Positions 15,840 through 24,206 of a DNA stretch of 44,268 bases are shown piece after piece; the first letter of the stretch is position 1; every line of letters starts with the position of its first letter. Origin of the DNA: Nocardioides sp. (lineage in GTDB: Bacteria; Actinomycetota; Actinomycetes; Propionibacteriales; Nocardioidaceae). Where the stretch lies: positions 1 to 44,268 of the forward strand of contig JAOPXM010000172.1 of NCBI GenBank assembly GCA_025965125.1, written 5' to 3'. The notes under the pieces were generated by a model. That model saw nothing but the letters and a program-made list of their open reading frames with translations, ran no database searches and was not told the DNA's origin. The position numbers and the translations under genes were made by a program.

Positions 15840-17019
15840 GCGGGATCTTCGGGTCCGCAAGCGCGCCCGGGTCGATCACGCGTCCGATGAGGGCGCGGAT
15901 GTCCTCGTTGACGTCCCACACGTTGACGTTCATGCCCGCCGTCAGTCGGCCCTCGCGCAGCCAGAAGGCAATGAAGTCGCCGCCGGACAGCCCGCCCCGG
16001 AGGACCACGTCGTCGGTCGCGCTGCCGTGGCCGACGTACTCCATGCCGAGGTCGAACTGGTCGGAGTAGAAGTACGGCTGCCAGTCGAAGGGCGAGTCCC
16101 GGCCGAGGATCGTCTGTGCAACGGCCCGGCCCTGCCGGATCGCGTTGTCCCAGTGCTCGACGCGCAGTGACGTGCTCAGGGCGGTGTTGCGCGCGTTGGC
16201 CACGTCGCCGATCGCGTACACGTCCGGGTTGCTGGTGCGGAACAGCGCGTCGACCTGGATGCCGTTGTCGACGGTCAGCCCGGCGGCCTCGGCGAGGGCC
16301 GTGTTGGGAGCGGCGCCGACGCCCATCACGACCACGTCGGCAGCGAACGACTCGTCGCCGGCGCGCACCACGAAGGGTCCGCTGCCGGTGATGGAGTCCG
16401 TCGACGTCGAGGTGCGCAGGTCGACGCCGTTGCGCCGGTGCAACTCGGCGAAGTAGCCCGCCATGTCGTCGCCCAGCACGTGCTGCAACGGGAGCGCCAT
16501 CCGCTCGATCACCGTGGTCTCGAGGCCGGCGTTCCTGGCGGCGGCGGCCGTCTCCAGCCCGATCCAGCCGCCGCCGACGATGACCACCGACGACGACGAG
16601 GCGTACACCGCCCGGAGGGCGTCGCTGTCCTCGATCCTGCGCAGGGTCAGGGCCAGCTCGGCACCCGGGATGTCGAGACGGCGGGGCTCGGCACCGGTGG
16701 CCAGGACCAGCGTGTCGTAGGGCAGGACCCGGCCGTCGGCCAGGTGGACCTGCCGCGCGGCCACGTCCAGCCGCTCGGCGGCCACCCCCTCGACGCGGGT
16801 CACGTCGTGCTCGTCGTACCACTCGACCGGCTCGACCAGCAGTGCCTCGGCCGTCGATCTGCCCTGCAGGTAGTCCTTCGACAGCGCCGGCCGTTCGTAC
16901 GGCGGGTGCGACTCGTCGCCGACCACCGTGATGTCGCCGCGATGGCCGCCGTCGCGCAGGCCGACGGCAGCCCTGGCGCCGGCCAGTCCCGCGCCGACGA
17001 TGACGATGTTCGCATCCAT
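15823..17019 (-). CDS. FAD/NAD(P)-dependent oxidoreductase, ferredoxin-reductase type
   Basis: This is a 398-aa pyridine nucleotide-disulfide-type reductase. It has an FAD dinucleotide fold IVGAGLAGARAA at about residues 6-17, the PPYERPALSKDYLQG segment typical of ferredoxin/rubredoxin reductases of oxygenase systems, an NAD(P) fold VIVGGGWIGLE near residue 147, the FAD-contacting VYAIGDVAN, and a C-terminal Reductase_C domain. No redox-active CxxC is present. It would pass electrons from NAD(P)H to a ferredoxin; the convergent MpaB-type oxygenase is a possible partner only by proximity. An AGGGAGA Shine-Dalgarno precedes ATG 17019. Confidence 0.9.
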   Translation of the reverse strand: MDANIVIVGAGLAGARAAVGLRDGGHRGDITVVGDESHPPYERPALSKDYLQGRSTAEALLVEPVEWYDEHDVTRVEGVAAERLDVAARQVHLADGRVLPYDTLVLATGAEPRRLDIPGAELALTLRRIEDSDALRAVYASSSSVVIVGGGWIGLETAAAARNAGLETTVIERMALPLQHVLGDDMAGYFAELHRRNGVDLRTSTSTDSITGSGPFVVRAGDESFAADVVVMGVGAAPNTALAEAAGLTVDNGIQVDALFRTSNPDVYAIGDVANARNTALSTSLRVEHWDNAIRQGRAVAQTILGRDSPFDWQPYFYSDQFDLGMEYVGHGSATDDVVLRGGLSGGDFIAFWLREGRLTAGMNVNVWDVNEDIRALIGRVIDPGALADPKIPLTDLR

Positions 17020-17052
17020 GGTGTCTCCCTGTGTCGATGTCAGGTGTCGATG

Positions 17053-17625
17053 TCAGTCGCGGATGCAGGCGAAGAACTCCGCCCGGGTCTGCGGACGCTC
17101 GCGGAGCAGGCCGCGGACGCTCGAGGTGCTCGTGGTCGTGCCGACAGCCTGTACCCCGCGGAGCGTCATGCACAGGTGCTCCGCCTCGATCACCACCCCG
17201 ACACCGCGGGGTGACAGGTGGGTGTCGAGCCACCCGGCCACCTGTTGGGTCAGCCGCTCCTGGACCTGCGGGCGCCGCGCGAACATCTCGACCACCCGGG
17301 CGAACTTCGAGAGCCCGAGGATCCGCTCACCCGGGACGTAGCCCACGTGCGCGACGCCCGTGAAGGGCAGGAAGTGGTGCTCGCACAGGGACTGGACCGG
17401 GATCGAGCGCACCACGACCAGCTCGTCGTACAGCTCGTCGTTGGGGAACGTCGTCAGCTCGAAGGGAGGCGCCGTGAGCAGGGCTGCGTACGCCGCGGCC
17501 ATCCGGCGCGGCGTGGCCCTGGTGCCCTCGGTGTCGCAGCTGACACCGAGCTCCTCGAGGAAGCGCCGGGCGGCGTGCTCGGCGCCGACCTCGCCCTCGA
17601 GGCGCAGGTCGAGCACCTGGCTCAC
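17053..17625 (-). CDS. folE: GTP cyclohydrolase I
   Basis: This 190-aa FolE converts GTP to 7,8-dihydroneopterin triphosphate. The zinc ligands are visible in SLCEHHFLPF and HLCMTLRGV. The family core LGLSKFARVVEMFARRPQVQERLT, the GVGVVIEAEH strand and the C-terminal SSVRGLL are intact, so it should be active. GTG 17625 overlaps the DoxX stop (GTGA), so translation is coupled. It is not in a folate operon here (no folP, folB or folK visible). Pairing with a DoxX gene and a Cys-rich regulator suggests a conditionally expressed, possibly second, folE. Confidence 0.93.
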   Translation of the reverse strand: MSQVLDLRLEGEVGAEHAARRFLEELGVSCDTEGTRATPRRMAAAYAALLTAPPFELTTFPNDELYDELVVVRSIPVQSLCEHHFLPFTGVAHVGYVPGERILGLSKFARVVEMFARRPQVQERLTQQVAGWLDTHLSPRGVGVVIEAEHLCMTLRGVQAVGTTTSTSSVRGLLRERPQTRAEFFACIRD

Positions 17626-18050
17626 GCGTGGCGTCCCGAGTGCGCCTGCGCCAGCCGGGCGAGCGCCAGGGCCCCGACGAGCAGCCCGAAGTCGCGCAGC
17701 GCCACGTCGTAGAAATCCTGGAGGGTGAGCAGGTCCACGATGATGCCGCCGAGCCAGATGGCCACGACGTACGCACCGAGCCGCGGGGCGACGGCGACGA
17801 GCAGGCCCGCGACCACCTCGATCGCGCCGACCGCCATCATCGCGTCGTCGGCCGTCCCCGGGACGATGTCGTTGATCCACGGAGCGAGGTAGATCGACCA
17901 GTCGGTCAGGACATTCGTGAACTTGTCGAGGCCGAATGCGATCGGCGCGACCGTGAAGACCGTGCGCAGCAGGAAGAACGCCTGAAACGAGGGGTCGGTA
18001 CGCCGAGCGCTCGGTATCGCGGTGCTCTCCGTGGTGTCGCTGGCTGTCAT
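17622..18050 (-). CDS. DoxX-like four-helix membrane protein
   Basis: This 142-aa membrane protein has four hydrophobic segments (about residues 23-40, 60-85, 88-106, 112-130) in the DoxX arrangement, including IAFGLDKFTNVLTDWSIYLAP and AIEVVAGLLVAVAPRLGAYVVA. DoxX proteins are linked to redox homeostasis and quinone/sulfur metabolism in several bacteria. ATG 18050 follows GGAG; ATG 18062 is an alternative. First gene of the DoxX-folE pair, divergent from the winged-helix regulator across a 30-bp near-palindrome. Confidence 0.82.
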   Translation of the reverse strand: MTASDTTESTAIPSARRTDPSFQAFFLLRTVFTVAPIAFGLDKFTNVLTDWSIYLAPWINDIVPGTADDAMMAVGAIEVVAGLLVAVAPRLGAYVVAIWLGGIIVDLLTLQDFYDVALRDFGLLVGALALARLAQAHSGRHA

Positions 18051-18063
18051 GGCGGGCTCCATT

Positions 18064-18093
18064 CTCTAACGGATAGTTTTATAGACGTTAGAG
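18064..18093. promoter_or_regulatory. 30-bp near-palindromic operator between DoxX-folE and its regulator
   Basis: Outer arms CTCTAACG (18064-18071) and CGTTAGAG (18086-18093) are perfectly complementary, with an inner symmetric TA pair (18074-18075 and 18082-18083). The site overlaps the expected minus-strand promoter of the DoxX gene. A second perfect repeat AGACA-AG-TGTCT lies at 18113-18124 just upstream of the regulator's Shine-Dalgarno, possibly for autoregulation. Confidence 0.65.
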
Positions 18094-18139
18094 TTGCCAT
18101 AGTCTTTCGTCAAGACAAGTGTCTGAAAGAGGTGAGGGG

Positions 18140-18838
18140 ATGTCCGGATTCGCGGACCGAGTGACCGGGATCGGCCTGCTGGCCGAGCCCGTCCGCCGCG
18201 AGCTCTACCTCTACGTGTGCACCCAGCCGCACCCGGTCGGTCGTGAGGAAGCCGCCGACGCGGTCGGCGTTCCTCACCACAAGGCCAAGTTCCATCTCGA
18301 CAAGCTGGCCGGCGAGGGTCTGCTGGTTGCCGAGTTCGCCCGGCTGACGGGGCGGACCGGCCCCGGCTCCGGGCGACCCTCGAAGCTCTACCGCCGCTCC
18401 GCCGACGAGGTCGCGGTGTCGCTGCCGGACCGCGAGTACGAGCTGGCCGGCCGGCTGATGGCCGAGGCGATCGCGGCGTCGGCACGCAGCGGCGGCTCAG
18501 CGATCGCGGCGCTCAGCGCGGCCGCGGCCGAGCGCGGCCGCACCTGGGCCGCGGAGGCCCGGGCCGGCGCCCCGGTCGAGCGGTCACTGGACATCGCCTG
18601 CAGGGCGCTGGCCGAGCACGGCTACGAGCCACGGATCGATCGGGACCGGGTGACGCTCGCGAACTGCCCGTTCCACTCCCTGTCGGCCAGCCACACCGAG
18701 ATGGTCTGCGGCATGAACCTGGCCCTCGTCGACGCGCTCGTCACCGCGGTGGACGGCGCCACGCTGCGTTGTCGCCTGGACCCGGGCGACGGCCGGTGCT
18801 GCGTCGTGATCGACGCCGCGGAGCCCACCTCCTCCTGA
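18140..18838 (+). CDS. Winged-helix regulator with Cys-rich C-terminal sensor (SufR-like)
   Basis: This 232-aa regulator has an N-terminal winged helix (about residues 10-80: [14 protein letters not shown], then [23 protein letters not shown]). A C-terminal domain holds conserved cysteines in ANCPFH, MVCGMN, LRCRLD and GRCCV. This arrangement matches SufR-like repressors that bind an Fe-S cluster, so a redox, iron or Fe-S signal is expected; that is family inference. ATG 18140 has AGGTGAGG immediately upstream. Divergent from DoxX-folE, it is the probable ligand of the 30-bp palindrome. Confidence 0.85.
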   Translation: MSGFADRVTGIGLLAEPVRRELYLYVCTQPHPVGREEAADAVGVPHHKAKFHLDKLAGEGLLVAEFARLTGRTGPGSGRPSKLYRRSADEVAVSLPDREYELAGRLMAEAIAASARSGGSAIAALSAAAAERGRTWAAEARAGAPVERSLDIACRALAEHGYEPRIDRDRVTLANCPFHSLSASHTEMVCGMNLALVDALVTAVDGATLRCRLDPGDGRCCVVIDAAEPTSS

Positions 18839-18876
18839 CGCCGGCGGTCGTTTCGCGCAACCGTGCGCCCGACCCG

Positions 18877-18890
18877 TAACCTTGATCCTT
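18877..18890 (+). promoter_or_regulatory. -10 element TAACCT upstream of prfB
   Basis: TAACCT (18877-18882) lies 8 nt before GTG 18891, with no Shine-Dalgarno in between. A transcript starting at or within a few bases of the GTG is expected. Confidence 0.45.
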
Positions 18891-20009
18891 GTGGCAGGCC
18901 CCGATTACGACCAAGAGATCAAGCAGCTCCAGGCGACGATGCACACCATCGAGCAGGTGCTCGACCTGGACGCCATGCGCGCGGAGATCGCCGACCTCGG
19001 CGAGCAGGTGGCGGCCCCTGACCTCTGGGACGACCAGGACAACGCCACCCGGGTGACGGGCCGCCTCTCCCTGCTCCAGGGCGAGCTGGACCGGTTCAAC
19101 GCGCTCAACGGCCGGGTCGAGGACCTGGCGATCATGGTCGAGCTCAGCCAGGAAGAGGGAGACGCCGAGGCGCTCGCCGAGGCGGAGAGGGAGCTCGGCA
19201 AGATCAAGAAGGCCGTCGAGAGCCTCGAGATCCGCACCCTGCTGTCCGGTGAGTACGACGTCCGCGAGGCGCTGGTGACGATCCGCTCCGGCGCGGGTGG
19301 CGTCGACGCGGCCGACTTCGCCGAGATGCTGATGCGGATGTACGTCCGCTGGGCCGAGCAGCACAACTACCCGGTGGAGGTCTACGACACCTCCTACGCC
19401 GAGGAGGCCGGGCTCAAGTCGGCGACGTTCGCGATCCACGCGCCGTACGCCTACGGCACGCTCTCGGTCGAGGCCGGGACCCACCGCCTGGTGCGGATCA
19501 GCCCCTTCGACAACCAGGGCCGTCGCCAGACCAGCTTCGCCGCGGTCGAGGTCGTGCCCGTGCTCGAACAGACCGACGAGATCGAGATCCCGGACGAGGA
19601 CATCCGCACCGACGTCTACCGCTCCGGCGGCCCGGGTGGCCAGTCGGTCAACACCACCGACTCCGCAGTGCGGCTGACCCACATCCCCACGGGCACGGTC
19701 GTCAGTTGCCAGAACGAGAAGAGCCAGCTGCAGAACAAGGCCAGCGCGATGGTCGTGCTGAAGGCCAAGCTGCTGGCGCTGAAGAAGGCCGAGGAGAAGG
19801 CACACCTCGACGGCATGCGCGGCGACGTGCAGGCGAGCTGGGGCGACCAGATGCGCAACTACGTGCTGAACCCGTACCAGATCGTCAAGGACCTGCGGAC
19901 CGGCTACGAGGTCGGCAACCCGTCGGCGGTCTTCGACGGGGACATCGACGGCTTCCTCGAGGCGGGCATCCGCTGGCGTCGCGGCGCGGAGAAGGCCGCC
20001 GCCAACTGA
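18891..20009 (+). CDS. prfB: Peptide chain release factor 2
   Basis: This 372-aa RF2 terminates translation at UGA and UAA. The tripeptide anticodon SPF ([14 protein letters not shown]) identifies RF2, and the catalytic GGQ is in [14 protein letters not shown]. The reading frame is continuous: the programmed +1 frameshift of many bacterial prfB genes is absent. GTG 18891 gives the usual N-terminus ([11 protein letters not shown]); an in-frame TTG at 18882 is less likely. In actinobacteria prfB commonly sits next to ftsE-ftsX-smpB. Here two minus-strand genes intervene. Confidence 0.96.
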   Translation: MAGPDYDQEIKQLQATMHTIEQVLDLDAMRAEIADLGEQVAAPDLWDDQDNATRVTGRLSLLQGELDRFNALNGRVEDLAIMVELSQEEGDAEALAEAERELGKIKKAVESLEIRTLLSGEYDVREALVTIRSGAGGVDAADFAEMLMRMYVRWAEQHNYPVEVYDTSYAEEAGLKSATFAIHAPYAYGTLSVEAGTHRLVRISPFDNQGRRQTSFAAVEVVPVLEQTDEIEIPDEDIRTDVYRSGGPGGQSVNTTDSAVRLTHIPTGTVVSCQNEKSQLQNKASAMVVLKAKLLALKKAEEKAHLDGMRGDVQASWGDQMRNYVLNPYQIVKDLRTGYEVGNPSAVFDGDIDGFLEAGIRWRRGAEKAAAN

Positions 20010-20024
20010 CGTCGCCCTGGTCGG

Positions 20025-21632
20025 TCAGCGGGCCGTGACCGCGTTCGACTTGCCGCTCACCGGGCCCTCGCCGGCACTGTTGAGGGCGACGACGCCGAAC
20101 CGCCAGCGACCCTTGGCCAGCTTCATCTTCAGGCTCCGGGCGGTCGGCGACAGCAACGCGCTCCGCACGCTGCCGACCACGCCACCGCTGCTGTTCAGGC
20201 GGTAGGCCACGACCCGGTACTTCAGGATCGGTGCGCCACCGTCGTCGACAGGCGGCAGCCAGGTCGCGGTGGCAGTCGACCTGCCACCCTTTGCCCCGCT
20301 CGCCGCCCGGCCGATGGACGGAGGTCCGGGCGGCACCGTGATGCCGGGGCCTGTCACGCACGAGCCGGTGACGGTGAGCGTGTAGGCGCCGACGCTGCCG
20401 TAGTCGTCGTACCCCGTCACGGCCGTGCCGTTCCCGACCCCGTCGACCTTCACCTTGTAGGTGCCGGCGGGCACGCTCGTCGAGATGGCCGCACCCATCC
20501 CCGACGCGGTGTCGGACGACGTCTGGGCCGAGGGCGGGTCGTCGGACGTGATCGTGGCGTTCGAGGCGTCGAGCAGGCTGAGCCTGATGTCCAGGTTGGG
20601 ACTGGTCGGTGCCGGGTTCGCCGTCAGGTTGACCGGTCCCGAGCAGGAGCCGAGGTCATAGGTGTCGGTGTCAAGGCGGGTGGTGATGTAGGCCGCGCCG
20701 GTGGGCAGCGTCGCGGACTCGTCGGCTCGCAGTGGCGCACCATCAATGGCGATGGTTGCGAGGTCGTCCTGCTGGTTGTTGGCTCCCGAGTAGTCGCCCT
20801 TGCTCCACTGGCTGATCGGACGGTCGTAGGCGGAGCCCATGATCGGTGCCCACGAGCCGTGCCCTTCGTCGTAGCCCTGCGACGCGTTGCCGTCGTGCGA
20901 GAGCCCGAAGTTGTGGCCCACCTCGTGGCTGGTTGCCTCCGCAATCGCCTTGGTGTCGTTGGAGAGCCCGTCCGCGAACACCCAGGCCGGCTGGTAGCCG
21001 GCGTGGTTGTCCGGCACGTCGAAGACGTCGATGTAGGCGATGCCCCCGCAGAGCTGGGTGCAGAGGGCGTCCCACGCCTGGCTGCTCTGGCTGATCAGGG
21101 CCCGGGTGCCGAACACCGGGTCACCCGCATCCGCCCGGTCGATGGCGGCATCGCCGGGGTCGAGGGTCGTCACGTCGACGTCGAACGGCGCGTAGTCCTC
21201 GGAGACCCGTTGCCAGATGCTCTGGATCGCGGTGCGTTCGGCGTCGTTGAACGTCGACCAGTCCCCGTCGAGGCTCCAACCCTGCTGGAAGCCGGGCGTG
21301 ACCCCGATGGCGTTCCACCCGGTGCCGGTGACGTCGGTCCCGTCGAAGTCGAGGTAGATCGTGTGCTGCGAACCCGCCTTGCTGTGCAGCAGGAAGGTCT
21401 GGTTCAGCGGGTACGGCGTCACCGTCGGGGTCGCGCGCCGATGCGTGAGGTTCGCGCGCGGATCGACGACGTAGCGCTTGCCGTTCGAGTCGGCGTGGAC
21501 CGTCGAGTCGACGCGGGCACCCGGACCGCGATCGGCCGGGGCGGACGCGGCAACGCCGGCGACTGCAACGGGAGTCGAGATGAGGGAGAAGGCGAGGACT
21601 CCGAGTGTGAACCGCCGAGTGGATGTGGGCAT
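20025..21632 (-). CDS. Secreted zinc metalloprotease (reprolysin-like) with C-terminal Fn3 domain
   Basis: This 535-aa exported protease has a signal peptide at about residues 1-32. The catalytic HExxHxxGxxH is HEVGHNFGLSH, giving His236, Glu237, His240 and His246, followed by a Met-turn region near residue 263 (APIMGSAYDR): a metzincin. Downstream (about 300-425) is a pre-peptidase C-terminal-like beta domain, then a fibronectin type III-like domain to the end (TATWLPPVDDGGAPILKYRV). Two nearby cysteines (CTQLC) may pair. GGAGGGA precedes the ATG. Convergent with prfB (15-bp gap). Confidence 0.88.
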   Translation of the reverse strand: MPTSTRRFTLGVLAFSLISTPVAVAGVAASAPADRGPGARVDSTVHADSNGKRYVVDPRANLTHRRATPTVTPYPLNQTFLLHSKAGSQHTIYLDFDGTDVTGTGWNAIGVTPGFQQGWSLDGDWSTFNDAERTAIQSIWQRVSEDYAPFDVDVTTLDPGDAAIDRADAGDPVFGTRALISQSSQAWDALCTQLCGGIAYIDVFDVPDNHAGYQPAWVFADGLSNDTKAIAEATSHEVGHNFGLSHDGNASQGYDEGHGSWAPIMGSAYDRPISQWSKGDYSGANNQQDDLATIAIDGAPLRADESATLPTGAAYITTRLDTDTYDLGSCSGPVNLTANPAPTSPNLDIRLSLLDASNATITSDDPPSAQTSSDTASGMGAAISTSVPAGTYKVKVDGVGNGTAVTGYDDYGSVGAYTLTVTGSCVTGPGITVPPGPPSIGRAASGAKGGRSTATATWLPPVDDGGAPILKYRVVAYRLNSSGGVVGSVRSALLSPTARSLKMKLAKGRWRFGVVALNSAGEGPVSGKSNAVTAR

Positions 21633-21719
21633 GTGGTCCCTCCGCGGGCTCGGGATGCGACGACGCTAGTCGCGGCGGTCACGCGAGCGCCATGACAAGT
21701 AAGAACCATTGACCAGTGG

Positions 21720-22361
21720 TTAGCCGACCCGATCGGAGGCGGCCCGCGCCACGGCCACGCACCATCGCCCGGTTCGGTCGGTCAGCTCGGCGCGCTCGGT
21801 GCCCGAGGCGGGGGCGGCGATCGAGCAGGTCAGCCAGGCGTCGCCGAACAGGCCGCGGTAGGACACCTGGAGCCCGGTGCCGCTCCTGCAGAGTGCCGCG
21901 GCTGTGGGTGACCCGAAGGGCGGAGCCGCGTCGAGCGACCGGCAGCCGCGAGCGGTGACCGCCTCGTCGACCAGGTCCCGGGCGCGAGCCGGGGTGACCG
22001 GGGGAGCGAAGACCCAGGCGCGGGCGACGGTCCCGTCCGTTCCGACCCAGGAGCAGCTGAACTCGTGCGAGACGTCCTTGAGCCTTCCGGTCAGCTCTGC
22101 CGGTTCGCCGTTGGTGTACGACGAGGACGAGTCGGGCTCGCCGCCCAGGGCAGCGGCCACTGCCTCCCCGGGCACCCGGACGCAGAAGGCGGTCCGAAGG
22201 ACCACCACGCCCGTGGTGTCGTAGGCCGACAGGGGCGTTCCGGGGCGGGACTTCGACGGAGCCTGCCCGGTCGCGCCGGCCTCGCCGCGGACGGCCACCC
22301 CGACGGTGACCGCTGTCGCCGTGAGGGCGACTGCCGCGAGGAACGAGCGGACGGCGGCCAT
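21720..22361 (-). CDS. Secreted protein of unknown function
   Basis: This 213-aa protein has an N-terminal signal or anchor ([20 protein letters not shown]) and an extracytoplasmic part with five cysteines (FCVRV, FSCSW, RGCRS, ALCRS, LTCS, plus WCVA near the end). This suggests disulfide-stabilised folding. No family was recognised. ATG 22361 is preferred because TACGCT lies six bases upstream, a leaderless arrangement shared with other genes here; an upstream in-frame GTG (22385) would add eight residues. Same strand as the metalloprotease, 87 bp apart. Confidence 0.72.
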   Translation of the reverse strand: MAAVRSFLAAVALTATAVTVGVAVRGEAGATGQAPSKSRPGTPLSAYDTTGVVVLRTAFCVRVPGEAVAAALGGEPDSSSSYTNGEPAELTGRLKDVSHEFSCSWVGTDGTVARAWVFAPPVTPARARDLVDEAVTARGCRSLDAAPPFGSPTAAALCRSGTGLQVSYRGLFGDAWLTCSIAAPASGTERAELTDRTGRWCVAVARAASDRVG

Positions 22362-22367
22362 GCAGAC

Positions 22368-22373
22368 AGCGTA
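22368..22373 (-). promoter_or_regulatory. -10 element TACGCT, six bases before ATG 22361
   Basis: On the minus strand TACGCT is followed by six bases and the ATG, implying a leaderless mRNA and deciding between two possible starts for the secreted unknown protein. Confidence 0.5.
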
Positions 22374-22508
22374 CGAAGGCGCCACTCCAAGGACGCGGCC
22401 GCCGTCGAGCGGGCGGCCCTGCCGGAGATCCCGCCGGGGGTGAGGTGCACCACGCGCTGGCGGCGAGGGATCCCGGGGCGCGTGGGGTGCTGGCGTACCG
22501 TCTCTTCA

Positions 22509-23198
22509 GTGATTCGCTTCGAGAAGGTCACCAAGGCTTATCCCGGCACGGGCAACCCTGCCCTGGACGCGGTGTCGGTCGACATCGCCAAGGGTGAGTT
22601 CGTCTTCCTCGTCGGCGCCTCGGGGTCCGGCAAGTCCACGGCACTGCGGCTGGTGCTGCGCGAGACGCGCCCCACGTCGGGCCGGGTCTACGTCGCCGGC
22701 AAGGAGGTCAACCGGCTCGCGGGCTGGAAGGTGCCGCGCCTGCGCCGCCAGATCGGCACCGTGTTCCAGGACTTCCGGCTGCTGCCGAACAAGAGCGTCG
22801 CCGAGAACGTTGCGTTCGCCCTCGAGGTGATCGGCAAGTCCCGCGGCGAGATCCGCCGCGTGGTCCCGGAGACGCTCGAGCTGGTCGGTCTCGAGGGCAA
22901 GACCGACCGGATGCCGGACGAGCTGTCCGGTGGCGAGCAGCAGCGCGTGGCGATCGCCCGTGCCTTCGTCAACCGGCCGATGATCCTGATTGCCGACGAG
23001 CCCACCGGCAACCTCGACCCCACCACCTCGGTGGGGATCATGAAGCTGCTGGACCGGATCAACCGCACGGGCACCACCGTGGTCATGGCCACCCACGACC
23101 ACGGCATCGTCGACCAGATGCGCAAACGCGTCGTCGAGCTCGAGGACGGCCGGATCGTCCGCGACCACGCCCAGGGTGTCTACGGCTTCCAGCACTGA
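22509..23198 (+). CDS. ftsE: Cell-division ABC ATPase FtsE
   Basis: This 229-aa ATPase pairs with FtsX at the septum and drives conformational activation of peptidoglycan hydrolases. Walker A is GASGSGKST (about residues 36-44), the Q-loop is [13 protein letters not shown], the signature [14 protein letters not shown] and Walker [12 protein letters not shown]; the H-loop is in MATHDH. The GTG start overlaps no gene and has TACCGT seven bases upstream, so it may be leaderless. The frame is open much further upstream, but that region is antisense to the secreted unknown gene. ftsX follows after 45 bp. Confidence 0.96.
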   Translation: MIRFEKVTKAYPGTGNPALDAVSVDIAKGEFVFLVGASGSGKSTALRLVLRETRPTSGRVYVAGKEVNRLAGWKVPRLRRQIGTVFQDFRLLPNKSVAENVAFALEVIGKSRGEIRRVVPETLELVGLEGKTDRMPDELSGGEQQRVAIARAFVNRPMILIADEPTGNLDPTTSVGIMKLLDRINRTGTTVVMATHDHGIVDQMRKRVVELEDGRIVRDHAQGVYGFQH

Positions 23199-23243
23199 CC
23201 GCTTCCCGCCCCACGAACCAGCACCGAAGAGAGTCTCTCCTCC

Positions 23244-24152
23244 ATGCGCTATGTCTTCTCCAACCTCGGCCAGGGCCTGCGCCGCAACCTGTCGATGCAC
23301 ATCGCTGTGATCCTCACCCTGTTCGTCTCGCTGACCCTGGTCGGCCTCGGCGTCCTGCTGAACAAGCAGGCCGACAAGGCCGCCGAGCAGTGGGGCTCCC
23401 AGCTCCAGATCACCGTGTGGCTGTGCAAGGACAAGAACGACGACAACGCAGCCTGCACCGGGGAGGTGACCGAGGCGCAGAAGGCGGCCATCGCCAAGAT
23501 CATCGAGGCCAACCCCGAGGTCGCGGACTTCCACTTCGAGAGCAAGGAGGTCGCGTTCGCCAAGATCAAGGAGCTGCTCGGGGCCGACCGGTTCCAGGGA
23601 CCCAACCCGGCAGCCACCGTCGACGACATGCCGCAGTCGGTCTGGATCACCCTGAAGGATCCGCAGAAGTTCGACGGCATCACCAGTGCGGTGGTCAACC
23701 TGGACGGTGTCAGCCACATCCGGGATGCCCGTGAGGTGCTGAAACCGATCTACGGGTCGATCAACGCCCTCCAATGGGGGGCGCTCGGGACCGCCGCCTT
23801 CCTGGTGCTGGCCGCCCTCCTGCTCGTGGGCAACACGATCCGGCTGGCGGCGTTCGCCCGACGCAAGGAGATCAGCATCATGCGGTTGGTGGGCGCGTCC
23901 ACGCTCTACATCGCCCTGCCATTCCTGCTGGAGGCACTGGTCACCGCGGTCCTCGGGGTCGCCCTCGCGGCGGGGGCCCTGGGCGCCTTCATGTGGTTCG
24001 GCATCCATGAGCGAGCGGCGACCGGTCTGGCGTTCATGCCGTGGATCGGACTGCCCGAGTACACCTACTCCGTCGTCCTCATCGCGATCCTCGGACCGAT
24101 CCTGACGGTGCTTCCGACACTCCTACTGACCCGCAAATACCTCAAAGTCTGA
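23244..24152 (+). CDS. ftsX: Cell-division membrane protein FtsX
   Basis: This 302-aa protein has a cytoplasmic N-terminus, TM1 (about residues 20-40), a large extracellular loop (about 41-170) and three C-terminal helices (about 178-200, 222-250, 268-295) in the FtsX/MacB-like arrangement. The extracellular loop contains two cysteines (C61 and C71, VWLCKDKNDDNAACTG) that could form a disulfide; the loop is where FtsX normally contacts its peptidoglycan hydrolase. The very next gene encodes an M23 peptidase with a coiled coil, the expected partner. Confidence 0.95.
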   Translation: MRYVFSNLGQGLRRNLSMHIAVILTLFVSLTLVGLGVLLNKQADKAAEQWGSQLQITVWLCKDKNDDNAACTGEVTEAQKAAIAKIIEANPEVADFHFESKEVAFAKIKELLGADRFQGPNPAATVDDMPQSVWITLKDPQKFDGITSAVVNLDGVSHIRDAREVLKPIYGSINALQWGALGTAAFLVLAALLLVGNTIRLAAFARRKEISIMRLVGASTLYIALPFLLEALVTAVLGVALAAGALGAFMWFGIHERAATGLAFMPWIGLPEYTYSVVLIAILGPILTVLPTLLLTRKYLKV

Positions 24153-24206
24153 CCCGCTCGGTCTACGGTCGAGGCGTTCACTTCCCCGAACACCAAAGGC
24201 AGACCG

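Noticed and set aside
18891-20009. Programmed +1 frameshift in prfB
   Set aside because: The reading frame is continuous from GTG to the stop with no in-frame early UGA.
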